From a virus: 64,000 nucleotides of DNA. The position numbers were made by a program, and so were the translations under genes. The notes below the pieces were generated by a model. It worked only from the letters and a program-made list of their open reading frames with translations, was not told the DNA's origin and searched no databases. Below, piece after piece: positions 18,869 to 27,673 of this stretch. Position 1 is the stretch's first letter, and each line of letters opens with the position of its first letter. The stretch covers positions 1 to 64,000 of IMG/VR virus record IMGVR_UViG_3300032242_000488. One strand, written 5' to 3'.

Positions 18869-19335
18869 TGCCTAAGTGTTATCAACTTATCGGAGTACCT
18901 TGTGCAGGCAAAAGCACTTGGACCAAGAGCCAAGAATGGATCTTGGGCATGGAGTACGTGAGTACTGATCACCATGTTGAAGTCTATGCTGAACAACAAG
19001 GTAAGACTTACTCGGAAGTGTTTAAGGATTACATGCCAACCGCAGTAGATCTAATGGCTAAAGAAGTCGTAGAAGCTCGTACAGCAGGTCGCGATATCAT
19101 TTGGGATCAGACTAGCACTACTGTTAAAAGTCGTACTCGTAAGTTTGCTATGCTTCCTGACTATTGGCATATTGCTGTGGTATTCCGTACACCTAAGATA
19201 GAAGTTTTAAAAGAACGTTTGGCTAGTAGAGAAGCAAGTGGAAAGATCGTCCCTTGGGAAGTTGTACAAGGTATGATTGATGCATGGGAAGAACCTACTA
19301 CTGAAGAAGGATTCAAAGAGATTTGGTATGTATGA
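18868..19335 (+). CDS. Polynucleotide kinase-like P-loop kinase
   Basis: A 155-residue protein with the Walker A loop GVPCAGKST at residues 8-16. IIWDQTSTT is the acceptor/lid Asp region and VVFRTPKIEVLKERLASRE the LID. This matches the kinase half of T4 polynucleotide kinase, but the phosphatase half is absent. It probably phosphorylates 5'-OH RNA or DNA ends. In a phage rich in tRNAs it could take part in repair of cleaved tRNA, but no RNA ligase is visible here. Confidence 0.78.
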   Translation: MPKCYQLIGVPCAGKSTWTKSQEWILGMEYVSTDHHVEVYAEQQGKTYSEVFKDYMPTAVDLMAKEVVEARTAGRDIIWDQTSTTVKSRTRKFAMLPDYWHIAVVFRTPKIEVLKERLASREASGKIVPWEVVQGMIDAWEEPTTEEGFKEIWYV

Positions 19336-19360
19336 TAACCAACATGGAGATAATTTTTAG

Positions 19361-19403
19361 AAGGTAATGATAAGTATTCTTACTTGTCGTTACCTTTTTT
19401 TTT
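19361..19403 (+). terminator. Intrinsic terminator
   Basis: AAGGTAATGATAAGTA and TACTTGTCGTTACCTT form a nearly continuous 14-16 bp stem with a TTCT loop, followed by a run of nine T. Confidence 0.88.
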
Positions 19404-19412
19404 GAATTTTAA

Positions 19413-19763
19413 ATGCTAACTGTCCTTTCCCTACTGCTACTCAAACACTGGTATGTTGATTTTGTACACCAGACAACAGACCACATCCAACACAAAGGTA
19501 TATACGGACACCCAAAAGGCCTTGAACACTCATTGTGGCACGGCTTTTATACCGCACTCATCTTCTTTTTGGTTCTGTCTTTTGAAGAAGCTGTTCTACT
19601 AGGTTTGGCTGATTTTGTCTTGCATTATCATATAGATTATGTTAAAATGCAATACGGGGAGAAAGATTTAAATGAGAAAAGATTCTGGAGCCATTTTGGC
19701 CTAGATCAATTTGCTCATCAAATCACTTATATTTTATTAACAGCAATCGCAATGGGACTTTAA
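19413..19763 (+). CDS. DUF3307-like membrane protein
   Basis: A 116-residue protein with three or four hydrophobic segments (MLTVLSLLLLKHWYVDF, FYTALIFFLVLSF, AVLLGLADFVLHY, ITYILLTAIAMGL) and conserved His residues between them (HQTTDHIQHK, HSLWHGF). This fits the DUF3307 family of phage and bacterial inner-membrane proteins of unknown function. The stop overlaps the next start. Confidence 0.65.
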   Translation: MLTVLSLLLLKHWYVDFVHQTTDHIQHKGIYGHPKGLEHSLWHGFYTALIFFLVLSFEEAVLLGLADFVLHYHIDYVKMQYGEKDLNEKRFWSHFGLDQFAHQITYILLTAIAMGL

Positions 19764-20296
19764 TGGCACAGCACTTAATGGTAGACTTGGAAACACTAGA
19801 TACAAAGACTACAGCAACAATTCTAACTCTGGGAGCAGTAAGGTTTGATCCTTTTACCAATGCTCCAATGAAAGAGCTTTATCTACGTGTAGACATCGAT
19901 AGCCAAGACAAACTAGGCTGTACTGTCAGTGACGATACACTCAAATGGTGGAGTTCTCAAAATACTGATGTTAAAGAAGAAGCATTTAATCCCTTAAACC
20001 GTATTCCAATCCACGAAGTTATCAATCAGTTTCATGCACTGGCTTGGGGCTGTAGTCATTTCTGGTCACATGGCGCTACATTTGACTTGATGATTTTACA
20101 GAACATTTATGAAAAATTAGGTCGTGCATATCCTTGGAACTTCTGGGAGATGCGAGATACTCGTACATTATTTGAGTTAGCAGATCCAGATATGCCACAG
20201 GACTCAAAACACAATGCCTTAGAAGATGCAAAACGTCAAGCAATCGGAGTGAAGAATGTCTATAGAAAAATTGGATTTACCGGATACAAGCGTTGA
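19763..20296 (+). CDS. 3'-5' exonuclease, DEDD family
   Basis: A 177-residue protein with VDLETLDT (Exo I, residues 8-15), HGATFDLMIL (Exo II) and HNALEDAKRQ (Exo III). It fits the DnaQ-like exonucleases, close to the Rv2179c/phage exoribonuclease type. It may trim RNA or DNA 3' ends; with the tRNA arrays a tRNA-maturation role is possible. Its last 41 bases overlap the next gene in another frame. Confidence 0.8.
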   Translation: MAQHLMVDLETLDTKTTATILTLGAVRFDPFTNAPMKELYLRVDIDSQDKLGCTVSDDTLKWWSSQNTDVKEEAFNPLNRIPIHEVINQFHALAWGCSHFWSHGATFDLMILQNIYEKLGRAYPWNFWEMRDTRTLFELADPDMPQDSKHNALEDAKRQAIGVKNVYRKIGFTGYKR

Positions 20297-20843
20297 AGTA
20301 AGCTCTAGTCCAGAACTTCATACCTTTCAAAAAGAAGGGTATATCCAACGCTGTGAGGAAGAGGGCAAGGAGCCTAATCCCGACTATGTTAACATGTACA
20401 AGACTTGGCGTGAACAAGAAGCAGAGGAAATTAAAGATCCCAAGTGGAGGAAAGATAATCTCGAATATGATCTTCGCAGTACTGATTGGATATTAGAAAA
20501 AGCTCGTACTAACGATAACTATGCCCAAAATATCTATGCGGCCCTATGTAATATGCGTTGGCAACGTATTGGTATGTGGCCTGCTCTTAAAGATGAATAT
20601 TGGTCTTGCAGTTGGAGAAGTGCAGGAGGAGTTGTTGCTGACATGTTAGGTAAAGGCGATTACATTGACTGGTACTGTAGTGGCATTGGTAGTCAAGACA
20701 CTGGATACGGATTAAGTGATAAGAAGCCAGAACTTGACGAAGACGGTAGAACCTATGTACCGGAAGGTCTAGTAACTGAAGAAATACGTAAAGACTTCCA
20801 AACACTAGGATGGGTACCTAGTGAATGGCCAGACGAAGATTAA
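20256..20843 (+). CDS. Conserved phage protein of unknown function
   Basis: A 195-residue acidic, tryptophan-rich protein (WSCSWRSAGGVVADML, DYIDWYCSG, YVPEGLVTEEIRKDF). No catalytic motif recognised. The ATG at 20256 lies 41 bases inside the exonuclease gene with CGGAGTGAAG upstream, so the overlap appears genuine. Confidence 0.65.
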   Translation: MSIEKLDLPDTSVEVSSSPELHTFQKEGYIQRCEEEGKEPNPDYVNMYKTWREQEAEEIKDPKWRKDNLEYDLRSTDWILEKARTNDNYAQNIYAALCNMRWQRIGMWPALKDEYWSCSWRSAGGVVADMLGKGDYIDWYCSGIGSQDTGYGLSDKKPELDEDGRTYVPEGLVTEEIRKDFQTLGWVPSEWPDED

Positions 20844-20846
20844 ATA
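20840..20846 (+). promoter_or_regulatory. T4-late-type promoter element (TTAAATA)
   Basis: TTAAATA 5 bases before the ATG at 20852, overlapping the previous stop codon; no Shine-Dalgarno sequence. Confidence 0.42.
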
Positions 20847-20851
20847 CACAT

Positions 20852-21019
20852 ATGAAAACAACTTATCTAGTAGAAGAACTATTCGAAGACATTGAAGGTG
20901 ATCCTGACAATGTTATATTTAAAATCCCACCTGAAATTTGTGAACTACAGGGTTGGAAAGAAGGCGACACAATGCACATTGAAGTCGTTGAAGGCTCAAT
21001 GATCATCAAAAAAATATGA
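20852..21019 (+). CDS. AbrB/SpoVT-like protein
   Basis: A 55-residue protein. IPPEICELQGWKEGDTMHIE and GSMIIKKI are the swapped-hairpin AbrB pattern (strand, P-x-x-L-x-x-GWKEGD, strand) as in MazE-type antitoxins and transcription regulators. No toxin gene is adjacent. The ATG at 20852 is preferred because a late-type element ends 5 bases before it; an alternative ATG at 20825 would add nine residues. Its stop overlaps the IF-1 start. Confidence 0.65.
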   Translation: MKTTYLVEELFEDIEGDPDNVIFKIPPEICELQGWKEGDTMHIEVVEGSMIIKKI

Positions 21020-21231
21020 GCAAAGAAGATTTAATCGAGTTGGAAGGTCTCATTTCCGAAGTACTTCCGGCTAACATGTTTCGAGTTACTTTGGAAAATA
21101 AACACACTATCACCTGCTATACCAACGGCAGACTTCGACAAAATAAAATCAAAATGATTTTAGGTGATCGTGTTAGAGTAGAAATGTCACCCTATGATAT
21201 GTCAAAAGGACGTATCACCTATCGTCTCTAA
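21016..21231 (+). CDS. infA: Translation initiation factor IF-1
   Basis: A 71-residue S1/OB-fold protein that follows bacterial IF-1 along its whole length: IELEGLISEVLPANMFRVTL, then NGRLRQNKIKMILGDRVRVE and PYDMSKGRITYRL at the end. E. coli IF-1 has 72 residues. IF-1 binds the ribosomal A site during initiation. The start overlaps the AbrB-like gene by 4 bases (ATGA), so the two are coupled. Confidence 0.92.
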   Translation: MSKEDLIELEGLISEVLPANMFRVTLENKHTITCYTNGRLRQNKIKMILGDRVRVEMSPYDMSKGRITYRL

Positions 21232-21313
21232 ACTAAATATTTGTGCGAACACTTGCTAGGACATGAACTAGCATGACGCACTTGCAACCCATTAATAAAG
21301 GAGATGAAATATT

Positions 21314-22360
21314 ATGGCGCAATTACATACAGCAACTCTCACCGCTGAGGAATTTGAAACACTATTTGGATTCCCAGAGTCTAGTGGATTATTTGAAAAT
21401 TCACAATTCCGATTAGTACTTAATAAATTTGGCAGATGCTATTGGCTATTAAGCATAGACAATTTGCAAGGTCCTCGATTTAGTGGAGTCAATGTCTACT
21501 ATCAAGGCAACAATAGTCGACTAATTAGAACCATTTATCCGAATGCCAGACGTATTATTGACGTCGGTGCTAACGTAGGCAACAACACTATTGCCTATGC
21601 TGAATGGGCAGAGAATGTAGAGTCGTTTGAACCCACACCAACTACACTGACCATGCTCAAAGCCAATATTGAAATTGCCAAAAAGAGCAACCTACATGGT
21701 ATCTATTGGCAGGGTGATCAAAATCAAGGTCAGATATTCCGAGATCCCGCACCCGCTGTAGGTTGGTACTATTGGAAAGGTGTTCCGCAAAGCATGAACA
21801 TCAAGGCCAATATCAACTTACATGAAGTAGCAGTCACTAATAGAAACGTAGGCACTATTGGTATTCAAGATCATCCCGAACACGGTGGTCATAACTTTGC
21901 AGTCTACAATACTACACAGGTTAAAAAAGCACAGCATGTGGTCAATGTACCTGCTAGAACCATTGACAGTTTCAACTTTGAAGATGTTGATGCTATTAAG
22001 ATTGACGTAGAAGGTAGCGAACTATTTGTAATCGAAGGTGCTAAAGACACTATTGACAAATATCGTCCAAGCGTACAGGTAGAGATTGTTCCAAAACAAT
22101 GCGGACAATATGGATATCATCCACAAGACCTATATGATTTCTTTGCTCAAAGAGATTATGTATGCGTATGTGCAGTTCGAAAGCCAGCCAATCCAGAACA
22201 ACGCGGATTGTTTTTTGGAAAAGATATTGGAATGACCCATCAACAAATTCCAAAATATATGGATAGACTGTTTGTACCACGTGAAGTACACCTAGCTACA
22301 GACTACGGTGCTATGGAACAAGCAGACAACAAGTTCGAATCTTTATTCGATTTTGGTTAA
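21314..22360 (+). CDS. FkbM family methyltransferase
   Basis: A 348-residue protein. The SAM-binding motif is RRIIDVGANVGNNTIAY near residue 80, and DAIKIDVEGSELFVIEGA near residue 228 is the FkbM motif. N-terminal about 70 residues and a C-terminal tail lie outside the core. FkbM enzymes O-methylate sugars and small molecules, so modification of a glycan or capsule is possible. Ribosome binding site AAAGGAG. A hairpin TGCTAG/CTAGCA lies in the leader near 21255. Confidence 0.85.
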   Translation: MAQLHTATLTAEEFETLFGFPESSGLFENSQFRLVLNKFGRCYWLLSIDNLQGPRFSGVNVYYQGNNSRLIRTIYPNARRIIDVGANVGNNTIAYAEWAENVESFEPTPTTLTMLKANIEIAKKSNLHGIYWQGDQNQGQIFRDPAPAVGWYYWKGVPQSMNIKANINLHEVAVTNRNVGTIGIQDHPEHGGHNFAVYNTTQVKKAQHVVNVPARTIDSFNFEDVDAIKIDVEGSELFVIEGAKDTIDKYRPSVQVEIVPKQCGQYGYHPQDLYDFFAQRDYVCVCAVRKPANPEQRGLFFGKDIGMTHQQIPKYMDRLFVPREVHLATDYGAMEQADNKFESLFDFG

Positions 22361-22370
22361 ATTGAGTTAA

Positions 22371-22396
22371 AAGGGTGTTGACAAACACCCTTTTTT
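22371..22396 (+). terminator. Intrinsic terminator with a promoter in its loop
   Basis: AAGGGTGTT-GACA-AACACCCTT followed by TTTT. The loop together with its flanking bases forms TTGACA, the -35 box of the next promoter. Confidence 0.88.
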
Positions 22397-22406
22397 ATTG
22401 TATAAT
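22378..22406 (+). promoter_or_regulatory. Sigma70-type promoter within the terminator
   Basis: TTGACA (22378-22383), 17-base spacer, TATAAT (22401-22406). It drives the ParB-like/HNH pair. Confidence 0.85.
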
Positions 22407-22490
22407 AACAGCACAGTAAGAAAACAGTCTATGACTAGATCCTTATTGTTTTTATCAACCCAATGCGTCTTTGACGCTTAAAGGAAAACC

Positions 22491-24182
22491 ATGTCAATTA
22501 GTGAAACTATTGCCCTCCAATCTGCAGAGGCGCATATCAAAACTCAGTCTACAATTTCAAAGACTGTTCAATCAAATTTTACTCCCCCAATTCAAGAAGT
22601 ATACTATAATCCAGATTTGGATAAAATAGAATTTTCTGATGACTTTCGTTACACTATCGAAATAGTTCCAAACTATGAACTGATCTATGAAGGTTGTACA
22701 GAAGATATGAATGCGGCATTTGGTTTAGATCTTGATACTACACCTTACGAAATTTCGCAATTATCCGACTCTATGAAAAAAGGTATTAAGGATAGATTAA
22801 AGACCGCGTTGAACGGAACTAATAAATGGTTCAATGCTAATATTCAAAATACTGACGAAGTTAAGGCGGCAGCAGATGAGATACGAGAAATGCTTAAGGC
22901 AATTGCTTATTCTAAATGTTTCTTTGTCGAAGACGAGGCAGGAGTAGTTCGCGGCGTCCGCCCACCGACATCTTTCAAAGTACAAGCAGGAATGAGCAAT
23001 GTCCCTTGGAAATTTATGTATATTGATTTTAAAGCCCAACGTTGGACCGATATTGCTCACGTTGTTGACAAATTACTCGATTATGATTCTCTTAAAAACT
23101 TAGGTTCATCCGGTCGATTTGATCCTTCCGGTCTTCGAGTTGATATTAATGATGGACGTCATAGTGCAATGCTATTAGCACTTACTGGTTGTCCTTATTG
23201 TTTAGTATCTGGACCAGTTAGCGATAAACGATCTGTTAATATGATTGTTTTTACTGTAAAAAATTCATTAGCAAAACCGGTGTCTCCATACGACGAGCTT
23301 CATACTGTTTTAGGCAAAGCAGAACTTGAGCGAGATGAAGGCGGAGTACATACTATTGATACACGTATCTATACGCTGTCTGCTTCTAAATTTAGAACAT
23401 CTGACAAACAAGTTTATGAAATGTTTCAACTATTAAATAAATTTAGTATTGAACTAGTACCACCAGAATTGGGTAAAGTTAATCGTCGTGCTCTACAACC
23501 TGCACAATGGTATCGCGTTGATAAATTAATTGAATTTATTCAAAATACAAAATATTGCTCTTGGAAACACGATCAAGAAATTAACGACACATTATTGTTT
23601 GATGCTTTATATATTATGAAAGAACAAATTATCGATAATGGCGGCTACGCGGCACACGAGTTAATTTGGGCTATTTTAGAACTATTTGCAATAACAGAGA
23701 AGACCTCCGGACTTACTGAAGTTAAGCGAAAAAAAATGCGCGAGGCTGTTATAGAAGCTCTTAAAGAATGGTTACCTAAAGTGAACGCAAATGCTCCTCG
23801 TAAGATGATGGATCGGTCTTATTACTTCTACGAGCAATGGGGTTCTGCAAGCAAACGTGTTCCTGCTACACATTCACTGTCGGCTCTAGAGCCAACAAAG
23901 AAAAAACATATTGATACATTCCTAGCAACAGGTCTTTGGTCAATTATTAATGAATGCTCAAAGTTAACGAAGACTCAAAAGGCATTGTTTGATTGTCCCG
24001 AACTCACTTGGATTATTTCTCAGCAGGATGGCTCTCTTAAAGAACATACTGGACAACTGCTTGACGATCGCAATTTACCATTTAGTTTTGATAACAGTTT
24101 TAAAACTGTAGTTACTAAAAAAACTAAAATGGCATCTGTCACTGTAGTTGGAGATGATGAAGATGAATCAGACGACGAATAA
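22491..24182 (+). CDS. ParB/DGQHR-like domain protein
   Basis: A 563-residue protein. Residues 180-240 look like a ParB/sulfiredoxin-type domain: IDFKAQRWTDIAHVVDKLL, then GLRVDINDGRHSAMLLALTG, where DGRH replaces the DGQHR or DGQQR seen in DndB- and GmrS-type proteins. The rest is helical; the end is a disordered acidic tail (DDEDESDDE). It has a private promoter and 85-base leader with a GCGTC/GACGC hairpin. The next gene is an HNH nuclease, so the pair may act as one system. Catalytic residues are not certain. Confidence 0.55.
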   Translation: MSISETIALQSAEAHIKTQSTISKTVQSNFTPPIQEVYYNPDLDKIEFSDDFRYTIEIVPNYELIYEGCTEDMNAAFGLDLDTTPYEISQLSDSMKKGIKDRLKTALNGTNKWFNANIQNTDEVKAAADEIREMLKAIAYSKCFFVEDEAGVVRGVRPPTSFKVQAGMSNVPWKFMYIDFKAQRWTDIAHVVDKLLDYDSLKNLGSSGRFDPSGLRVDINDGRHSAMLLALTGCPYCLVSGPVSDKRSVNMIVFTVKNSLAKPVSPYDELHTVLGKAELERDEGGVHTIDTRIYTLSASKFRTSDKQVYEMFQLLNKFSIELVPPELGKVNRRALQPAQWYRVDKLIEFIQNTKYCSWKHDQEINDTLLFDALYIMKEQIIDNGGYAAHELIWAILELFAITEKTSGLTEVKRKKMREAVIEALKEWLPKVNANAPRKMMDRSYYFYEQWGSASKRVPATHSLSALEPTKKKHIDTFLATGLWSIINECSKLTKTQKALFDCPELTWIISQQDGSLKEHTGQLLDDRNLPFSFDNSFKTVVTKKTKMASVTVVGDDEDESDDE

Positions 24183-24762
24183 TATCGTCGATACGGTTAC
24201 TGAGCGGGTAAGATACTTGCTCAGTAACCCTCCTGCAGGATTTTCTACTCCTCGGGTGTCGGCGGAATACTATCATAAAGACCTCTTTTGTACTAAAATG
24301 CGTAATACGTATGGAACAAAAGAAATTGCAGAATTAGTTACTGAAGAAGATTCAAAATATTATGCCGATTATAGACTGCCATGGGCTTACATGAGTGCTA
24401 GCAGATATAATCTAGACTATTGGGGTTTGTACGAAATGTGTGATTATGAAGATCCATATTTTAAAGTTCCTCAAGATTATAGATTAGGATTGAATGACGG
24501 TGTTTATAAAGTAGATATGTCTATTAAAGATGCAACTATGAGAAACAGTGAAATGTATAAACCTAGTGTTGAGCATATTGTTCCTACTTCACTCGGCGGC
24601 CCGTCGAGTGATTTAAAAAATATTATGATTCTTCCTCTTAAAATTAACAAAATTTTAAGTAATCTTACTCCAACTGAGGTAGGTATTTTCTTAAAAGGTA
24701 TAAATGACAATACTTATAATCAAAGAATTTCCGAAGCAGAAAGTATGTTTTTAAAACATTGA
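24163..24762 (+). CDS. HNH endonuclease
   Basis: A 199-residue protein. VEHIVPTSLGGPSSDLKNIM near residue 140 is a clear H-x-V-P ... GG ... N HNH/GmrD-like core with the general-base His. The start at 24163 is chosen because GGAG lies 9 bases upstream; it overlaps the end of the ParB-like gene. A homing role is possible but the pairing with a ParB-like protein is more like a two-subunit nuclease. Confidence 0.72.
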   Translation: MNQTTNNIVDTVTERVRYLLSNPPAGFSTPRVSAEYYHKDLFCTKMRNTYGTKEIAELVTEEDSKYYADYRLPWAYMSASRYNLDYWGLYEMCDYEDPYFKVPQDYRLGLNDGVYKVDMSIKDATMRNSEMYKPSVEHIVPTSLGGPSSDLKNIMILPLKINKILSNLTPTEVGIFLKGINDNTYNQRISEAESMFLKH

Positions 24763-24783
24763 TATTTAATATAAGGAATAATT

Positions 24784-25014
24784 ATGAAAGTTGTTAGCAT
24801 ATCAGATAAGAGTAAAGAAAAAAAGAAAGCGGATCTTTTAGAGATTCTCGATCACCTACGTGCTCAAGTAGAAGAAGGAACCATTACTGAGTTTGTAGCC
24901 GCTAGCATAGATGAAGAAGGTGACGTACAAATACATGCGGCCTGCGCTGATTTTCCGGGTGCGGTTGGTCTGTTTGAAATTGGTAAACACATTCTAATTA
25001 CACAGGAAGCATAA
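24784..25014 (+). CDS. Hypothetical protein (76 aa)
   Basis: MKVVSISDKSKEKKKADLLEI..., acidic and helix-strand mixed, AAGGAA before the ATG. No family recognised. The stop overlaps the next start (TAATG). Confidence 0.6.
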   Translation: MKVVSISDKSKEKKKADLLEILDHLRAQVEEGTITEFVAASIDEEGDVQIHAACADFPGAVGLFEIGKHILITQEA

Positions 25015-25712
25015 TGTCTAGCCTAAAAGAAATGCCTTTTGCAGTGGTAGAGGCATTGAGTTTTGCCTGTTGTATCTATAGAGAAAAAGGCTATACCAGT
25101 GCGAGCAGTTATACAGCAGGAGATCAGCAGACTTATACTAATAAGGACATGCTGACCTTTGAACTCATGCCACAGCTTGCCGGAAGCACATATCTACTAA
25201 AGTTTACACCTACAGTAGAAGACATTGATCAAGCGTTGGCCATTATCAAACACTTCCGCAAGTTGAGTTTTGGTGTTATTGGTGATACACTCAATGACTA
25301 CATGGGCAGAGTATTCAGTGTTACTCAAAATGAAAACATCACAATGAAAGACTTTGGAGTGCTGGCCAGCGTTCCACAAGTGTATGATCGTGAAATAAAC
25401 GAGAAACAGGTCAAGGCCGCAATCAAAGACACAGTAAAAGCCTACTTGGGACAAGAGGGTGATACGATTGTACTCAATATCCGATACATACAGAGCAAAC
25501 CTGTTCCACAGATTGGCTGTTTTAGTCATACTGCTATTACTGATGGCAACTATTTGGTAAGTTTTTTGAGCAAAGAACTACTAGGCATTGCTGGTTCTAG
25601 TCAACAAATACGAGCCAAAGTCAAAAAACATTCAGTAAACTTTACCTCCAAAACGCCCGAAACACAGTTAAATTATGTCAAAGTACTTGACAGAGAGTTT
25701 GTTTGGCAGTAA
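25014..25712 (+). CDS. Conserved hypothetical protein (232 aa)
   Basis: MSSLKEMPFAVVEALSFACC...: mixed alpha/be-ta protein with FGVIGDTLNDYMGRVFSV near the middle. No motif tells its function. It precedes the DNA ligase in the same orientation, so a replication or repair link is possible by context only. Confidence 0.6.
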   Translation: MSSLKEMPFAVVEALSFACCIYREKGYTSASSYTAGDQQTYTNKDMLTFELMPQLAGSTYLLKFTPTVEDIDQALAIIKHFRKLSFGVIGDTLNDYMGRVFSVTQNENITMKDFGVLASVPQVYDREINEKQVKAAIKDTVKAYLGQEGDTIVLNIRYIQSKPVPQIGCFSHTAITDGNYLVSFLSKELLGIAGSSQQIRAKVKKHSVNFTSKTPETQLNYVKVLDREFVWQ

Positions 25713-25739
25713 AATATAATTTTAAATAGAAAGAATACC

Positions 25740-27068
25740 ATGAGCGATCCTTGCCAAAATGTATTGTCCACACTAGAAGATCATAATAGTCGTTTGGACA
25801 AAGAAGCTATTATACTAGCACAAGCCGAAGCAGGTAATCATCAGTTCTTTCAAGGGTGCCGAATGGCATTCGATGCAATGGTCACATTTGGCCTAAAACA
25901 GATACCGGAGAAAACAGATGAGGATGGCCCTGGGTTTAGTTGGGATAGTTTTATTGTGCTTGCTGGCCGTTTACGCAATCGTGACCTCACCGGTAACAAT
26001 GCCCGTGATGCCGTTGCTCAAGCCATAACACAGGCAACAAAGAGTCAATGGAATGGATGGTACCGACGCATCCTTATCAAGGACTTGCGAGCAGGTTTCA
26101 GTGAGAAAACAATCAACAAAGTGGTGGAGAAGAAATATGCTGACTATGCTATTCCTGTATTCAGTTGTCAGCTTGCTCACGATAGTGCTAATCATGAGTC
26201 GAAGGTATCGGGCAAAAAACTTATCGAAGTTAAACTCGATGGCGTTCGAGTTATTACTATTGTACGTAGTGATGGTCGGGTGGATATGTTCAGTCGAAAT
26301 GGTAAAGAACTTGCTAATTTTCCGCACATTGTAGAACAGATTAGTAACGTAATCAAACAAAAAGGTTCTAGCAAGAGTATGGATGTAGTGCTAGACGGTG
26401 AGATTATGTCTAGCAGTTTCCAAGACTTGATGACACAAGTGCATCGTAAGAGTGATGTTAAGGCCAATGATGCTATCCTTAACCTGTTTGACGTACTGCC
26501 CTTAGAAGATTTTGAAAAAGGTTTCTACGACAAGGATCAGACCACACGTAGTAAAATGGTACAGTTTTGGGTAGAGACTAATCATGCCTTGTTGCCTAAT
26601 GTTACATGTCTTGCTAACGAGTTGGTTGATTTAGATACACCAGAAGGACAGTTACGTTTCAAAGAAATTAACGCACAGGCCATCGTTGGCGGTTATGAAG
26701 GCATCATGATCAAAGATCCAACTGCTGGTTATGAATGTAAACGTAGTGTCTCTTGGTTAAAGTTGAAACCATTTATTGAAGTCTCTTTGGAGGTTAAAGA
26801 TGTTGAAGAAGGTACAGGAAAAAATATTGGACGTCTCGGTGCTCTTGTATGCGAGGGTATTGACGATGGCAAATCAATTCGAGTCAATGTGGGAAGTGGT
26901 TTTACTGATGATCATCGCATTAGTTATTGGAATGCTAGGGATAGTCTCGCTGGTAACATTGTAGAAGTACGTGCTGATGCTGTAACACAAAATCAAGACG
27001 GAACATATAGTTTGCGCTTCCCTCGCTTTAAGGGATTCAGGGGCTTTGAGCCCGGAGAGAAAATATGA
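25740..27068 (+). CDS. ATP-dependent DNA ligase
   Basis: A 442-residue ligase. Motif I is KLDGVR with the adenylated Lys at residue 165; then SRNGKE (III), VLDGEIM (IIIa), EGIMIKD (IV) and WLKLKP (V). An N-terminal helical domain of about 150 residues resembles T4 gp30. The C-terminal OB fold reads VNVGSGFTDDHR. It seals nicks during replication and repair. The stop overlaps the next start (ATGA). Confidence 0.93.
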   Translation: MSDPCQNVLSTLEDHNSRLDKEAIILAQAEAGNHQFFQGCRMAFDAMVTFGLKQIPEKTDEDGPGFSWDSFIVLAGRLRNRDLTGNNARDAVAQAITQATKSQWNGWYRRILIKDLRAGFSEKTINKVVEKKYADYAIPVFSCQLAHDSANHESKVSGKKLIEVKLDGVRVITIVRSDGRVDMFSRNGKELANFPHIVEQISNVIKQKGSSKSMDVVLDGEIMSSSFQDLMTQVHRKSDVKANDAILNLFDVLPLEDFEKGFYDKDQTTRSKMVQFWVETNHALLPNVTCLANELVDLDTPEGQLRFKEINAQAIVGGYEGIMIKDPTAGYECKRSVSWLKLKPFIEVSLEVKDVEEGTGKNIGRLGALVCEGIDDGKSIRVNVGSGFTDDHRISYWNARDSLAGNIVEVRADAVTQNQDGTYSLRFPRFKGFRGFEPGEKI

Positions 27069-27673
27069 AACAAGAACTAGACGCATTGCTATGCGAGAAG
27101 TATCCTAAGATGATGATCAACCGCAACAAGGACATGAAAGAAACTTGTATGTGTTGGGGCTTTGAGTGCGGTGATGGTTGGTATAATATCCTTAACCAAC
27201 TTATGGGCAATATCCAACATCACATCGATTGGAAACAAAAACAGCATGATTGGGCCGTCAAGTATAACGAAATGGCACAAGCTGGCAAGAGTGGTAATGC
27301 GGAATTGTTTGCTGATTTGGTTGCTAAAGAGTACGCAGACCAGCCAACTATCGGTGCAGACTACATCCGTGAACGTTGCAAAGAAATGATTAAGAATCCT
27401 TTGCGTGATGTTCCAGAACTTGTTCCCCAAGTGACATTAGATCAAGTAAAAGAAAAGTTTGGTACCTTGCGTTTTTACTACACAGGCGGTGATGACTATA
27501 TTAGAGGAATGGTTACTATGGCAGAAGCTATGAGTGGCACCACTTGCGAGAGCTGTGGCAATCCTGGAGAACGTAAAGGTGGAGGTTGGGTGCGTACTAT
27601 TTGCCAACCCTGCGAAACTAAACGTGAAGAAGAACGTGCTCGATACGCAAAGCAAAATGGCTTTGAAGAATGA
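27065..27673 (+). CDS. Conserved protein with zinc ribbon
   Basis: A 202-residue protein. VKEKFGTLRFYYTGGDDYIRG followed by TTCESCGNPGER and TICQPCETK gives a four-Cys zinc ribbon at about residues 157-183. The family is widespread in phages and bacteria but uncharacterised. It overlaps the ligase by 4 bases. Confidence 0.65.
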   Translation: MKQELDALLCEKYPKMMINRNKDMKETCMCWGFECGDGWYNILNQLMGNIQHHIDWKQKQHDWAVKYNEMAQAGKSGNAELFADLVAKEYADQPTIGADYIRERCKEMIKNPLRDVPELVPQVTLDQVKEKFGTLRFYYTGGDDYIRGMVTMAEAMSGTTCESCGNPGERKGGGWVRTICQPCETKREEERARYAKQNGFEE

